A DNA stretch of 64,000 bases from Paracentrotus lividus (GCA_940671915.1 CALNVZ010003435.1:3072146-3136145); one strand, 5' to 3'; positions 24,399-38,302 are shown, counted from the first letter of the stretch. The notes: a model not told the origin generated them from the letters alone. Numbers and translations: made by a program.

Positions 24399-26903
24399 AG
24401 GGGGTATCTCACTGAGTTGCGAACGTTTGCGAACGAGGCGAATTTAGAGATTTTCGTATGGCCATGTGTCACAAGTTGGGGTATTGTAAAAGGGTGGAGG
24501 CGTTACATTTTGGAGGGAAAATTATCACATTTTTTCACATAGCATGAAAATGATGTACAGTCATAAGCTGTGCAATAATTCATATTGTAGATAATTTATC
24601 AGGCTACATGTCTGTGAAGTTTCAGCTTCGTTATGCTCATAGTTTTAATACAAAGATACTTTTAGTGGAGTAGGGTAAGGGGTGGAGGATCCTACGGTGG
24701 AGGATCCTACGGTGGAGGCACGTGTTAAAGCATAGGGAATTCCTATCTTTGTTACTTTCTTATTGTTTGCTGCGTTATATCTTTGCAGCCAATTGGTCCT
24801 ATGGGTTGAGTGATATATCATTCTCTTGGGAATTTATGTGGTTCTAGATAAATGTGAAGAAGATTTTTTAAAATTAATTTAATCGATTAATTTATTGATT
24901 AAAACCTACTTAATGCACACATCCTCATAGACAATGCATTGCAGGCATCAAAAATTGTCACATGCAATTTTATAACAATAATTGTCATTTTTTCGCCATT
25001 TTCTTTGCATGCATGTAAATACACAATTAAGTCGAAACATATTACTTGCAATAAACTTTGTTTGAGTTGTAATCCAAGGGTAATAGACAGGATTTCTGCC
25101 CTATTTTGCACTATTTTTTTTTTCGTTTTTGACACCCTGTAGCGCGGTTAGAAAAAATAATTTTGTATTACAAGTTTATATTTTTTTAAAAGCATAGCGT
25201 CTTATTTACACAATCCACTATGATTCATTTCATTTGGTGAAAAGATTAAGAAATTATTCGCCGGTAAAATTTTGAAGTTTTTCAAACCATTTTCCTGTAA
25301 CACTCTGTATAGCTTTTATGACACACCTTATACAGGCACAAAAATATGTTAATCATCCTCCTTGCGATCTCTGCTTTCAAAATATATATACTTTTATACA
25401 TGTCTGACTTACTACTAAGAACTAGAGATGTTTGATTGTGACAATGTACATTTCTACAATTTTTTTGACATGTAACGCATTTTCCACCCAACTCATGACA
25501 TGTGGCCGTATACATAGAATGCCTAATCCACCTCGATTCAGTAGGTAGGCTTTTTGATGTGAGGCATTTTCTTTTGTTATGTGTTTTCGGACAATGAGTA
25601 TTTTGGAAATGTAGCGAACTTCTGAAATGAATGGAGTCGAAATACAGGAATTCTTTTTGTCCTGCATTGGGGATGAAGTGATCGAATCTTGGTTTCAACC
25701 ACATTCTTTCGATAGGCCTGAATAACTCTTTTGAAAATAATTCGCCAAAAAGTTTTGAACATGTTCAAAATTTCTAGGCGAATTTATTTATGATCGATTG
25801 CAAGTGCATAATTCTGTGTGTAAAAATGGTTGAATATACATATAAATAGGTTTACTGATATTACTAAAATATATATGGAAAGGGTCAACATAAATTTGAA
25901 TCGGATAAGAATTACTTGATGAAAAAAATATAATTTCTAAAAATATGTTTGAAAATAATATTAATAATCCAGCGTATATAGTGTCTTTGATCATGTTGAT
26001 AAGTATTGTCATTACAATAAACGCAAATAAAACATTCAGATTTCACTTCGGGCGTGGCTGGGCGTTGGGGGTAATTGAGCTGGTAGTCATTTTCTTTTTC
26101 AATTATATCATTACTATTATCATTTCCATATTATTGTTATCATTTTTGTTTTTTCATCTCTGCACCCATGACTGCATAATTGACAATCAATATCTCACTT
26201 TTGGAAATAATAATGTGCAGTCACACTCACACACACGCACCCATGTACCTACACGAACCGAAACGAAGCAAAAATGACTTGTTTCATTGATATGTGTTCA
26301 CAATTCAGAGAAATTACCCCCTTCGAGGGGGCTGTGGAGGGGGCTGTGGGGGGGGGGGGGCTTCAGCCCCCACTTCAGTTTCTCAGCACACGTGTACAAA
26401 ATTGCAAAAATGACCATGCATTTGTCATTTCTAGTCTCTTCAGCCCCCCCCCCTTCGGTCAGCTCCTCTACTTTCAAAAACGCTCCACGGCCCCTGCTTT
26501 GTGATTGCATAAAAAAGCAGTACAAAAGAAAACATGCCAATACCATACATTAAAACCACCTGTACTTGCCTAACAAGGCAGTAGGCCTACAAAAGAAAAC
26601 ATTCCATGATCATTTAGTACAACCCCTTTGTGCTTGCCTAACAAGGCAGTACAAAGAAAACATGCCATGTTGATACAGTTAGATAACCCTATTGAGCTTG
26701 CCTAAACTAAGCAGCACAAAAGAAAATATGCAATTCTTATACAACGAGATAACCCCTTTGAGCTTGGTTTACAAAGCATCGCTAATTAAAACATGCCATT
26801 CTGATACAACGAGATAACCCCTTTATGCTTGTCTAACAAAGCAGCACAAAAGAACGTTGGTAGATCCTCTCTATATATAACACTCTGTAAATTCGCCTGG
26901 GTT
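24399..26903. mobile_element. AGGGGGTATCTCACT element, copy 2, interrupted and truncated
   Basis: It begins AGGGGGTATCTCACTGAGTTGCGAACG after TAA. At 24460 it is split by a 1,048-bp insertion, resumes at about 25512 (CATAGAATGCCTAATCCACC), and runs through the AT-rich half, the poly-G/poly-C foldback near 26320-26460 and the ~70-bp tandem units (26550-26860). It stops at GCCTGGGTT (26903), about 25-30 bases short of its expected end. Its orientation is opposite to copies 1 and 40403-41832. Confidence 0.75.
24460..25507. mobile_element. Transposon nested inside copy 2 (GGCCA..GTGTCA ends, GTAT duplication)
   Basis: Sibling copies of the host element read straight through TTTTCGTATACATAGAATG at this point. 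Here GTAT is duplicated on both sides (24456-24459 and 25508-25511) of a 1,048-bp insert. The insert's ends are inverted repeats: GGCCATGTGTCACAAGTTGGG on the left and its counterpart CCCAACTCATGACATGTGGCC on the right. GGAGGCGTTACAT inside the left end is also mirrored on the right as ATGTAACGCATTTTCC. A 15-bp tandem GGTGGAGGATCCTAC lies near 24681-24718. No transposase frame was found, and I cannot name the superfamily. Confidence 0.8.
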
Positions 26904-27031
26904 ATTATACTTACGATCAATATCAATTAATTTAAGATCGATCGTAACTTTTTATGTTACAGGGTAAAGGTTCAGATTACTACAGTGGTTTCTCAAAAAT
27001 GTACATTATTATGTATATATATATACATTAT

Positions 27032-27032
<1 letters not shown>

Positions 27033-27104
<72 letters not shown>
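27033..27104 (+). repeat. (TA)n microsatellite
   Basis: A nearly pure TA run of about 70 bases, preceded by a shorter copy of ATTATGTATATATATA. Confidence 0.95.
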
Positions 27105-27107
<3 letters not shown>

Positions 27108-27238
27108 GTGAACATACTCGTATTATGACATTAAGTGATGCAAAACTGGAGGACATTTAAGGCCTATTATCCAGTAGCGGCTCTCTATAGATGCATTAAG
27201 ATACAACGATCTAATAAAGCATGTACTGTAATCACTAA

Positions 27239-27539
27239 CAGGGTTCCCAGCATTTCAAGAAAACAAAATTCCCTGATATTTCCTGATGAAATCTAAATAT
27301 TCCCTGATAATTATTTAAACCCATTTACAGTTTCTCATGGTTTCTTTGTTGTCGCCGTGAACTATTTGCAGTATAAAACATAAGTCTGACTGACTACTGA
27401 ACTTTCGATTTTTCAGCTAATCAATATTCCCTGACTTTTCCCTGATTTTGAAGCATTATTATCAAATTCCCTGACTTTTCCCTGACTGGAAAAAAGTAAA
27501 ATAAACTTTCCTGATTTCTCTAATAGGCTTGGAACCCTG
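27239..27539. mobile_element. hAT-like MITE (CAGGGTTCCCAGC ends)
   Basis: The ends CAGGGTTCCCAG and CTTGGAACCCTG are inverted repeats starting with CAGGG, as in many hAT-superfamily elements. The interior carries repeated TTCCCTGA / TTTTCCCTGA words, typical of subterminal transposase-binding motifs. The 8-bp flanks (ATCACTAA and AATGAAGC) do not match, so either the duplication has decayed or the assignment is wrong. Confidence 0.65.
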
Positions 27540-27568
27540 AATGAAGCACTGGTTTCAGGACCTGGTTA

Positions 27569-27655
27569 AGGGGGTATCTCACTGGTTGCGAACCCAGGCG
27601 AATTTACAGAGTGTTATATATAGAGAGGATCTACCAACGTTCTTTTGTGCTGCTT
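27569..27655. mobile_element. 87-bp terminal fragment of the AGGGGGTATCTCACT element
   Basis: It starts after TTA with AGGGGGTATCTCACTGGTTG and matches copy 40403 for about 85 bases up to TTTTGTGCTGCTT, then breaks off into unrelated sequence. It is a solo end, and lies in inverse orientation to the truncated end of copy 2 at 26903. Confidence 0.75.
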
Positions 27656-30600
27656 ACTCGGTCAAAGACCGTTTGATCTAAGTATCTGGGTTACGGGTTA
27701 CTCTTGACTGATAAGGTGAATCCTCGACGGGTTGTTCAATCAATGGCGTGATGGTCGCGCATTGAGTTTTGAATAGCTTGTTCTTGTGCGGGTCCATCTT
27801 GCAAACGAGCTTGGACTACGGATTTTTCAGACAGAGATCAATTCGATTCAAGTGACTCTATTATGCTTCAACTTGATTGATTTACATCTGCGCGTCCCCA
27901 GGGTCATGAAGCTCCGAGGGATTTGTTAACGAAAGAAAAAGAAAGACATGAAGTTGTTATTTTTAAATTAAATAATAGACTGGATTGGCATCTTAGGGAA
28001 TATACTTTTTTCGACGATAGAGATCCTGTGTCCGACGTGCATTTCCCTGACTTAAGTGTGTGGCACTAATTAAGTCTAGTTACGCCTAGGCGTGTTGTGT
28101 TTCCCTGCAACCTAGGGTCTCATGGAAAATCGTTTAAGAATTTTCCTTTGCTTCGCCATGTGGGTTTAATCGTTCTCAGAAAGTTAGGTTAGGTTGGATA
28201 TTTCGCATAGGAAAGAAAGTCCCAATCCTTTGCCTTCGGGGTCGAATTGCAATTTGAATTAAAGTTTTAATAAATGAGATGTGATTACGATTGTTGAGCG
28301 CCTAAATTCAATCCACTGGAGACGTTAAGCGCAGCGAGATTATTTAGTTGGATGAGAATTACTCTAATCGGTTTGAAGGTGTCGGCTATCAGCAGCGATT
28401 AAGGTTATGCTAGGCTATGGTGTCATGACGGTTCGTAGGGGAGGCAGTGTTGTTTATACGGGCTCTTGATGGAAATACGCCCTCTTGTGCTATATCTTTA
28501 AACCTTTGGCGTTCAACTGGGTATTAGAATATGATCGCTTATGTATGGATCTCAAGTTCCTTGGTCTACAGGGTGAGGAAAAGCAGAGGCTTGCTTGTCT
28601 TGACGCTCCGGGCGGAAGGTTGGATAAGGGCAGAGGGAGGACTTGATCTACTACAAGGGAGGTAATTGGATGGGGGTGAGGGGTCGGGACTAGGGCTTGG
28701 AAGTTGTAGGAGTGTTTCGAAAGGGGCATTCTGGAAAAGGAGGGACCCCTATAGGATTATTGGGGGGGGGTGACGTGCGTGCTCAGTGGTGGCCAGAGGT
28801 GGGAAAGAACATTGATGTTATCAGGGGACTCAGAGGGGGTTCTCGAGGAGATACTCCCTTTGAGGCGGCTATCCTGCGGGCAGAAGAAAAACAGGGTGGG
28901 CTAAGTGCTATCAGTGGTCGGGCGTGGTGGGGGTGATGGGAACAAAACGTTGAGACAGGTCTTTGAGAGGAGAGATATAGTTCTCGCTTGGGAGAGGGGA
29001 GGAGAAGGAGGATTAGGGATTGGACGCTGGAAGGATTGAGATAAGCATCAGTGGTTGTTCGTGGGTGTCCGGGCGGAGCGTCTGGTTTGAGGTTCTGTTG
29101 GCTGGTTGTCGCTTTCTTTAATTTTCTTGGCGTACAGGGTTACTATTTCGGCGCTGTGTTCTCTGGGCAGCGTGAGTACGGTCGATTGTTCTGGGAGGGG
29201 TCGTTGATAGAAGTAGTCCAAATCTATGTTAATTTAGATTTAGACTCATAAGTTTCAAATTTCATATCAAATTATTAAAGCCTTGCCAGATGTGGGTCCT
29301 GGTCGGGATAGGGGTGACAGGAAGTCACGTACATGAGAAGGTTTTGCCAAAGCTAAGGGGATGTCAGCTGAAAGAGGAATCAAGGGTGATGCTGGGCAGG
29401 AGCACTGTGGTCAGGTGCGAGGGAAGAGTAAAGATGGGGTTTCAGCAGGTCAGGCACGAATGGAATACAGGGTGGTGTGTGAATAGCTGTGCAAGAAATA
29501 AATTAGGACTCGTTCCTCATGGAGGTGTAAAGACTAACAAAAATACAAGTGTAAGATATGGTTGTTTCACGCGGGACATGGGTGAATTTAAACTCAGGCA
29601 TACACTGAGGAGATCTGATCACGTTTTCATCAAATCATGTACTATAACAATATGTTGTGCTTTTTTTATCAACACAGCAGAGCATAACCTATTGCTGTAT
29701 CAGATCCTACTAAGCGATGGCGGCAATTGTCAAAATTAAATAGTGACATATTTAGAGTCTGGTCTAACTGCTATAGAGCAGGTTACATAAGGTGCATGCG
29801 TCAATTGTACCCACTGTACTGGGTTGACCAAGACTCTTACGTGACGATGGTTAATTAGAGTGAGTGACACAAAATCAGTTCGCTCTAAACATTTAAATGG
29901 ATTACTAGACAGTTGTTTTTTTGTTTGTTTTTTTTTTAGAAAGGAAAAATGATAAAGCTGACTCCTTGCAAGATTTTATTTACATTACTGCTAGATTTGA
30001 TGAGACGTTATGGGTACACATCCTTTCTGTATTGCAAGCATAATGGGTTATGTATGTACCTAAATCAAGCTGAAAGCATATGAACTCAACTTCTTTTGCT
30101 ACAGTAAAAGGTAACATATAGTGCTCTTTGCTGCAAACAGAGTATGTAAATAACTTGTTTTAAAGAGTTGGGTGAAATCATTTAATTTTGGGGGTGGTAA
30201 TCTAAAATGTTATTTAACACAGTTAAGATATACAGTGACACCTTTTATAACAAGATCATACAGGAAAAGCCTTGTCTCAGAATTATTAGAATTGCCTAGA
30301 AACTAAGTTCATGTTCTGTACTCATTACAAAAGCGTGAGTGGAATAATGGTACTGTTTGCTGAACTTTACTAAATAGATGAGTTTTGTTAAAAATGCTTG
30401 TGTGGCTAAACTGAAATTGTCATTGTATTTAGGTTCGTTTTAATGGGGGGTAGGCTGTAATCCTATAAGTCCACATAACATTTTGGCAAAGCACTATTTC
30501 TTTTCAACGCAATGCTTATTCAATCAGCCTCCTGTCCACAAACATTATTGGACAGGTTGATTTTGTTCTATGGGATGATTTCATATTCACTCGATAATGT

Positions 30601-32429
30601 GTAGCATATATAACTTTTACTCTAATCTCCAATTCACATGTAGTTGAATTTGTCTATGAGGACACATACAGATAGTGCGCTATTATTCAAATTTTGACCA
30701 GATTCCTCCAATTTTTATAGTGCTAAGTTGGAGAGGAGTGACCACAGGGATATTGGGACAAGTTTGGCATTGTCTGTAGCAATTGACATGCAGTTCATGC
30801 AATATGTTTTATTGGAAATTAGGACTATGTCTTGTCTTGTAACTGTATGCACAAGATCTTGTATTCACCAGAGATACATGCTAGGGATTTGATCTGATCA
30901 AGTCTGGATCCACTTCTAGATCATGGATTGGTCTTTACTTTACATGACTTAAATAGTATACAAAAAAGTCCTTTGTACTTTATCAAATACATGAATTAAA
31001 AGGTTTATGTCAATATGAACATATGGACATATATGTCATCCGGCTATAACTTCACCTTCAAAAGTAGTGTTTAACACAAAGAAATGTCTGATATACACTT
31101 ATCTATTGCCCAATCAAAGGGGTTTTCGTACTGGGAAAATGTTACTTTACATCGAATGATAACTTCTTTTTTTTTTCTCAGTCTCTGTTTATATTTCAAT
31201 AACAGGACTCTTCAGGACATAACCTCCTTTGAATTATGGTTTGCCCCAATAGAAGGTTTGGGAAAAAAAAACTTGTGGTTTACTCTTGCAAAATAATGAT
31301 CATTCCAATCTATGGGTTTATTATACTGAATATTCCTAACAATTTGACCTCGGTTCCCACAAATATCATAGTGTATTGTCAAACTTCTTTTATCTTTTGA
31401 TGAATTGAAAGCATATCAATAATGACATTACTAATGTGAGGTGGCCACAAGCAACAGAGAGATTGTATATTCAAGGTAACATACAAATTTATAAATTTGT
31501 AAACCTTATTAGGGCTTGAGAATGGGATCAAGAGAGATATGGTAGGGGGACTCCTTTATCAAAATTTCTCTTTCGCAACACGCAAAACATATCTAGACAT
31601 GTATATAAACACATTTGAACAATTGACAGTCCCTAAAAAAACGTGTTCAAATATTTTTAAAGCATATGGCTGAGGTATTTAAAATCAAGGTCTTGCGGTT
31701 GTATTGCAAAAGCCTGTCAGTTGTTTTAAACAGCAATTCTGTTGATGAATTAAAAACAATAATGCTGTGTATAGAATAACTATGTCCTAATTAGATAAGA
31801 GGATGGTGATGTGTTTCATGTGTATCTGTGTAAAGCGTAACCTTTTCAATATAGAGCTAACACATATTTTCTATACATACATGTACTCCAATAATATTTA
31901 ATTTCTATGAATATATTTGTCGGACACGAAGTAGAGCTTGTCTATTTTAATACAGTATGGCATTGTCAATATGAAGGGGAAAAATTGTCCCAATCTGTAC
32001 GTATGTGCATTGTGTAGCCCTTATTGTACTGACGCCGACAAAGATGGGAGGGTGCTGTTTAATAATATAACTATAGGTACTATTTGTCAACATTGTTTAT
32101 ACATATCTGTGATACAAGTCCTCTTCTAGCGGGGGCATTTCATCATAAGGGAAGTTGTCGGAAATCATTTTTCTCCCCCACCTAGCAATTTTGCTCTCCA
32201 TCAATGCAACATATTTAGTAGTTATAAAGTTTGTCGGATAATAAAGTCCGACAGCTTCTTTCATGACGCTCCTGTTTATCAGATATAATTGATAGTATCA
32301 AGAAGAAACATTGCACATTGTGTCTATGTGCCAGATTTCATTTATATTTAGGTTTTGGTTGAATCGTGAAGTGGACTGATGAAACATTGCAATGCATGAA
32401 GACCAGTTCTCTTGTTATTGCCACTTTGT
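27656..32429. other. Intron sequence; G-rich patch, no gene recognised
   Basis: From about 28.4 to 29.5 kb the + strand is unusually G-rich (many GGGG words) compared with the AT-rich surroundings. Open frames there, the longest being 149 codons at 29290-29739, lack recognisable domains or splice context. The rest (29.7-32.4 kb) is AT-rich and featureless. Confidence 0.4.
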
Positions 32430-35400
32430 GAACCTATAATAATACAGCTTGGAATGCCCAAAGTTCAGCTATCGTAATAACCTTTTAACATATCCATAAA
32501 TTGTACAAAATACTGTATTTGTGCAACAATATTGTATGAATAATGTATGAATGTATTTTGGATAGATTATTTATAAGATTCGGTTTATGTCTGAAGTTGG
32601 GTAATCAGGACCGAAGGTACTGGGTATAGCTTATTTGGTGGGAAATATCTTTGTATGGGTTTACTAATATTATATTGAAGGGGGTTTCTGATAACCATTG
32701 TGCTTGAATTCGGAAGGTTATTATCTTGTTATTTTACTGATTGGCCGTGATCAAATACCATTTAAAATAAAAAAACATACGCAAAACGGGTGATAAACTA
32801 GGATTGGTTTTGGTCTCCATCGGCCACTCTACAATTCTGCATGACCTTGCTATTCTGAAATGATACATTTTTCGCGTTAGATTTTATCCTTTGCACCCTT
32901 GTTACCAAGAATGTATATCTAATTCACCTAACTCAATTTTGTAATGTGTAAAATGAATCTTTATTTCTTAACTATGACGCCACTTTTAGCTTTAAATTAC
33001 GTCAGGATACCATTCATGATTATGTCAATGTCTTACTTTTTTCATGAAATGTACAGTGTTTAAGTTACATCCTCATATTAAATTTCAATAATGTTTCTGA
33101 AAGAAATTTTTTTTAGTAGCCAAGGCTTGCTTACCTTGACCACAATATATGTTTGAAAAAAGACAGTCTTAGTGAAATTACTAGTTTTTAAAAGTGGTAA
33201 AATGATCGGAAAAAACCACCAACCACTAATAGCGTAAACACTTGGATGATAAACCTTGTAAAACTTAATGGGTAATAATTAGGGGTGTATCTCAACTGAG
33301 TGGCGAACTTGCGAACAGGAGCGAAAGTAGTTTATAAGATAGACTTTATGATGTATCTGACTGAATGCTATCCACCTCGTTAGTCAGTAGGTGAGTGTAA
33401 AAGTATATTAATATATGTTGATAGTTGAGCGCAATTGTTTCTTTTTTTTGTTATGTGTTTTTCGGAGATGGTATTTGGTATGTAGCGATTCTGTATAATG
33501 ATGGGTGAATTCCTGTTAATTTTTTCTCAGTCTCTGCATTGGGCATGAAGTGATGAATATCTCATAGGTAATATACACTGTTTAATATTCTTTCGATATA
33601 GGGCTATACTGATAATTCTTTTGAATAAAATAATTTGCGCCAAAAGTTTTGACCATGTTCAAAATTTTAGGGTTTATTTTTGATGATTGCCAAGTGCATA
33701 ATTCTTGTGTGTAAAATGGTTGAATATACATATAATGATGGTTTCTCGATATTATAATTATATAGGAAAGGGTTCAACATAAATTTGATCGGATAATTTC
33801 TAATTTTTAAAAATATGTTTGGAAATAATACTATAATCATGCGTATATAGTGGTCTTTGATATGTTGATTGGTACTTCATGGTCAATTATTACTAATTAA
33901 ATGCTGCATATATATAATATTCAGATTTTCTACCTTACGGGCGTAGCATTTGCGTCTGGAGGTTGTGGGGGATTTAATGAGCCTGTAGCTGAAGTCATTT
34001 TCTCTTTTCGTTCAATAATTTATCAATCAATATATCATATATTTCCATATTATGTGTTAAATCCACTTTTTTATTTTCATCTCTGCACCCTATGGACAGT
34101 TATGCATAGATTGCAATCAAATATATTCACTTTTGCGCAACACCGCACCCCGCTCCTACCGAACCAAACGAGCAAAAATGACTTGTTTCATTTTGCATAT
34201 GAGTGTGTTCGCCATTCAGTGAAATTTAGGTACAAACATGACCGTTCGAGGGGGCTGTGGAGTCCAGGGATAGATTGGAGGGGGGGAGCGCGTAGATTCA
34301 GCGCCTCCCTTACAGTTTCTCAGTCACCAGATAGAGTAAATCATAATTTGCAGAGTGACCATTAGCAATTTGTCATTTATGTCTCCATTTCGTCCCCCAC
34401 TTCTTCCGAGTTCAGCATAATATATACTACTTTCAAAAACGTCCAACTACGTAGCTCCTGCTATTTGTTGATATTGCAATAGCTGAAAATAAAGCAGTTA
34501 CATTGTATAGAAATTCAATGCCAAGTTAATACCATAGAATCTAGCGATGGTGTTATATATCTGCTAGAGGCAGTAGGCCTTACGACAAGAAAACTATTGA
34601 TAATGAATCATTCGCAGTAAACCCTTTGTGTTGGCCAACAGCAGTACAAAGAAACATGCCATGATTGATCAAAAGTTAGATAATCACCTATTGGGCTTTA
34701 GCTTATCTAAGCAAGATACAAAAGAATTATGCATATTCTTATACATTTAAGAGATAACAACTTTGTAGGTCTAGGTTATACAATAGCATTCGTTTAAAGA
34801 ACATGCCCATTACTTCTGGATAGCGACGAGATAACCCTTTATGCTTTGTCTTATAGTAAAGCGCAACGATATAGAACGTTGGTAGATCCTATAAAATATT
34901 ATATTTACTATAATACTTTTTATAGATATGAGTGTAATTGGTATAAGGTTCCACGTTGCTCAGTATATGTTCATATTCTTAGATAATTGAGTACTGGGTT
35001 ATCGCACAGATGAGAACTAGACTGTGATGCCTTTTATAGAGAGCGCTCATTAGACTGTAGGTCGAAAAGAATTAGTCGTTTGGAATACAATCGTTTCCCA
35101 ATCCAAGTTTAACCATGTTAACGAAGTGTGCTAATATTTTTCTTTGTAAACCTTAAGATTTAACGATTCTCTCGCACGTGTATAAAGAGTTTTATCTGAA
35201 TTTCTATCAAATTTCATATATTCCCTAGATATCATAGGTAGTGTTGCGAAACACGAGCTGCACATGCTTCTTCTGTCAGTTTAGATTAGTTCTTCGCAGA
35301 GTACTAGTAGATTAAAGATGTGACAAGCTAGTTACCTGGGAGTCATAAGTTTGCATGTGGTATAGCTCATTCAATTTCGCATGATTGTTTTTTAACCGCA

Positions 35401-36600
35401 TTGTTCTGGTTATATTAATGTTACTATTCTTAGAAAGACTATAATGGTTTTAGTTCCCTTATTATTATATAGACTTCGCAAATCAAATCTTATAAAGTTT
35501 TTTTTTTTTCGCGGATATCAGAAATTTGAATAGTAGATCTATCAATCATAAATAATGTTATTCATGACGATGCTGCGCTCATGAGGTTATGTTTAGATCA
35601 AATGACCATAAACGATTCGATTGCAATAAGTAAATTGATGACCGGGGAACTATACTATCCTCTGTGGTAAAGCGATCTGATTAGTTGTTTTAAAAAAATA
35701 TGCCTAGTTTTAATTCAATTTGCCATTTCATTTTTAGGTATTATAATTGTATTTTTAAATAGAGTTGTCAACAGGCGCAAGGCGAACTACTTGTCTTCGT
35801 GCACGTCATGTTAGTATATTAATATCGTTTTACTCTATTATTAGTGTAGTGTTAAGTAAATTACAAAGAGGTTCCGAGAAGGGGTATAGGTTTATGTATC
35901 AAAATATAGAATTTTAGATATATATTTAGAATGTACTATTATTGTGTGAAGTTGTTCTTACTTAACTTTGGTTCAGGTAATTTTATCATATTATTATAAA
36001 AGAATAAATAAATAATATTATTTATAAAAATGTTCTCAGTTGTTTGCATTAAAAATATCAAACAGATAGTTGCTGGAAATATACTAAAGAATACTTGAGT
36101 TGAAGTTAAGTTATTTATGTATTGATCATTATCATGATAGTTTAATTTGAGTACTTTCAGAAAATTTGAATCAAATGAATAAAAGTATATTTTTAAGCCA
36201 ATTTGACAATGCTTATTTATCTTTATGTTTGACCTTTCTGAGGTTTATTTATTTTCTTTCTTTAGCATACGTTCATCATTTAGAATTTACTTTTAAATAT
36301 AAACGACAAAAAGACACACACCGTAAAGGATACGGTTATATATGATGTGGACAGCCAGTATATACAATTACTCAATTTAGGTATTTCGCTCTATACGTAA
36401 ACATTCCTGCATTAGCTATTTATTAGTATAAATTCGTTAATGCTATAAACAATTTTTTATGATCGTTCTAGTCTCTGATGATACTCGCGGTGATGTTCTC
36501 TACTAAAATCTGTAAGTGTGTTGTTATTGATACATCAATGGGGTAGAGATTAGCGTAACGTTTGATGGACGAGGCGAATCTTAGAGATTTTCGATATAAC
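32430..36600. repeat. Left arm of a ~10-kb imperfect palindrome (error-rich)
   Basis: This stretch is an inverted copy of about 39229-42470. Matching landmarks in inverse order include GGGTTTCTGATAACCATTGTGCTTGAATTC (42.3 kb on the right), TTCAATAATGTTTCTGA, TAGTAGCCAAGGCTTGCTTACC, the whole mobile element, CAGGCGCAAGGCGAACTA and CATAAACGATTCGATTGCAA. The left arm carries very frequent 1-3 base insertions and substitutions and is about 30% longer than the right. That resembles raw long-read error more than natural divergence. Boundaries are approximate. Confidence 0.8.
33281..35035. mobile_element. AGGGGGTATCTCACT element, copy in the error-rich arm
   Basis: It begins AGGGGTGTATCTCAACTGAG and follows the order of copy 2: TTTTCGGA region, AT-rich half, foldback region around 34230-34330, then the tandem units to ACGTTGGTAGATCC near 34880. 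The terminus near 35035 is garbled. It corresponds to the clean copy at 40403-41832 read in reverse. Open frames here, including 154 codons at 33901-34365, are not credible given the indels. Confidence 0.7.
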
Positions 36601-38302
36601 GATCGATTGATTAATTCGAGCTTCGATTCGCTTAGATATGGTATGGCTTATTTAGATGTGAGGCCTATTTTCTTTTGTATGCTCGCTTTTCGGCAATGAG
36701 TATATTGGCAAATGTAGGAACTTCTGCATGATGGTGGCAGCGATAATTATTCATACATTTCCTTAGATCAAAGTTGAAAGATTAACTAGGAATTCTTTTT
36801 TTTGTTCTTAGCATCCATTAATCAGATTGTGCCTGCGACAGATAGTAAGACGAATGTCATTGGGGGCTAAAAGTTAATAGCCGAGTCACAACTAGTGACA
36901 CAACATTCATGGAATATTGTCAGTACATGATTACCAAAAAAATAGCAAACTAACAGTCCTGTGTCAAAAAATAATGAAGTGTATGAGGTCATTGGTTTCA
37001 AGCCATAAGTTCCTTCGGTCGATGGCGATAAACTCTTTTGTAAAGGAAATAAATATATTGAGATGGTGGTGAAATCTTTTTTAAAATAATAGTAGGTGTT
37101 CAAAAATAGAGTTTCTGATAACATGCTCCAAATTTCTAGGCGAATTTTAATTTTGATCGATTGCAAGTGCATATTCTGGTGTGTAAAAATGGTTGAGACT
37201 TTACATCATAAAAGGTTTACTGATTTACTAAAATTATATGGAAAGGGTCAAATTTGAATCGGATAAGAATTACTTGATGAATAATATATTTCTAAAAATA
37301 TGTTGAAAATAATATTAATATCCAGTATATAGTGTCTTTGTATGTCGTTAGGTATGGTCATTAACATAAACGCAAATAAAAACATTCAGATTTCACTTCG
37401 GGCGTGGCTGGGCTTGGGGTAATTGAGCCTGTAAGTCATTTTCTTTTTTCATTCATTCATTAACTATTATTCATTCCAATATATTTTATCCATTTTGTTT
37501 TTTTCATCTTCTAACTTGACACATGCTTGCTTACATTGCAATCCAATATCTCACTTTTGAGAATAATAATGTGCAGTCAACTCAACACACGACCGCACTG
37601 TCCTACACGACAGAACAACGAGGCAAAAATGCTTTTCATTGATATTAGTTCAAATTCAGTGGAATTACCCCTTCGAGGGGCTGTGGAGGGAGGCTGTGGG
37701 GGGGGGGGGGGGGGGGTTTAGCCACTCTTTACGTTATATTGTGTTTCATGCGTTCCACGCAGAAGTTTTCTCGAGCATACCGCGTGACAAATATTTTGCA
37801 GAAAAATGTGAATTAGATTTGTATTTCTAAGTTCTTTCGAGGCGCCCATTTCGCGCTTTTAGGTTCTCAGCTCTTTCGTTAACTTTCAAAAACGCTCCAC
37901 GGTATCGGCCTGTATTGTGATTGCATAAAGCGAGTCAAGAAATGCCAATACCATAACATTATAATCATTATTGAATCCTGTCTTGCTAAAAGGCATGAAA
38001 TTAGGGCTCAAGACAAGCCATTTATTTAAGTAACAACCGCTTTGTGCTTGCCTAAAATGTATACTTTCAGAGAAGGACGTAAAAAGAAATATGCCTGTTG
38101 ATGTTTTCAGTGATAACCTACTTTGAAGCTGCCTAAGTAAGATCAAGCAGCAAGAAGAAATCCAATTCTATACAACGAACGATAACCCTTGTTGTAATTG
38201 TTATAGATGGATTGATGGAGATGTGGTGGGGTACTTGGTTTACTAAGCCGCTTAAGAATCATGCCATTACATGATCACGAGATACCCTTTGATTGTTAAA
38301 AA
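36540..38302. mobile_element. AGGGGGTATCTCACT element, second error-rich copy, ending at the gap
   Basis: After GGGGTAGAGATTAGCGTAACG it reads GACGAGGCGAATCTTAGAGATTTTCG, then the AT-rich half, the GGGCGTGGCTGGGC landmark (37402), the G-rich foldback (37680-37718) and degraded tandem units, before stopping at the N run. Indels are as frequent as in the preceding arm. Confidence 0.65.

Noticed and set aside
25282-25704. 140-codon minus-strand open frame
   Set aside because: It spans the boundary between the nested transposon and its host element, so it is chimeric and non-coding in sibling copies.
29290-29739. 149-codon + strand open frame
   Set aside because: No recognisable domain, no splice context, and located in a biased G-rich patch.
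33901-34365. 154-codon + strand open frame
   Set aside because: It falls in the error-rich copy of a non-coding transposon; the clean copy has no matching frame.
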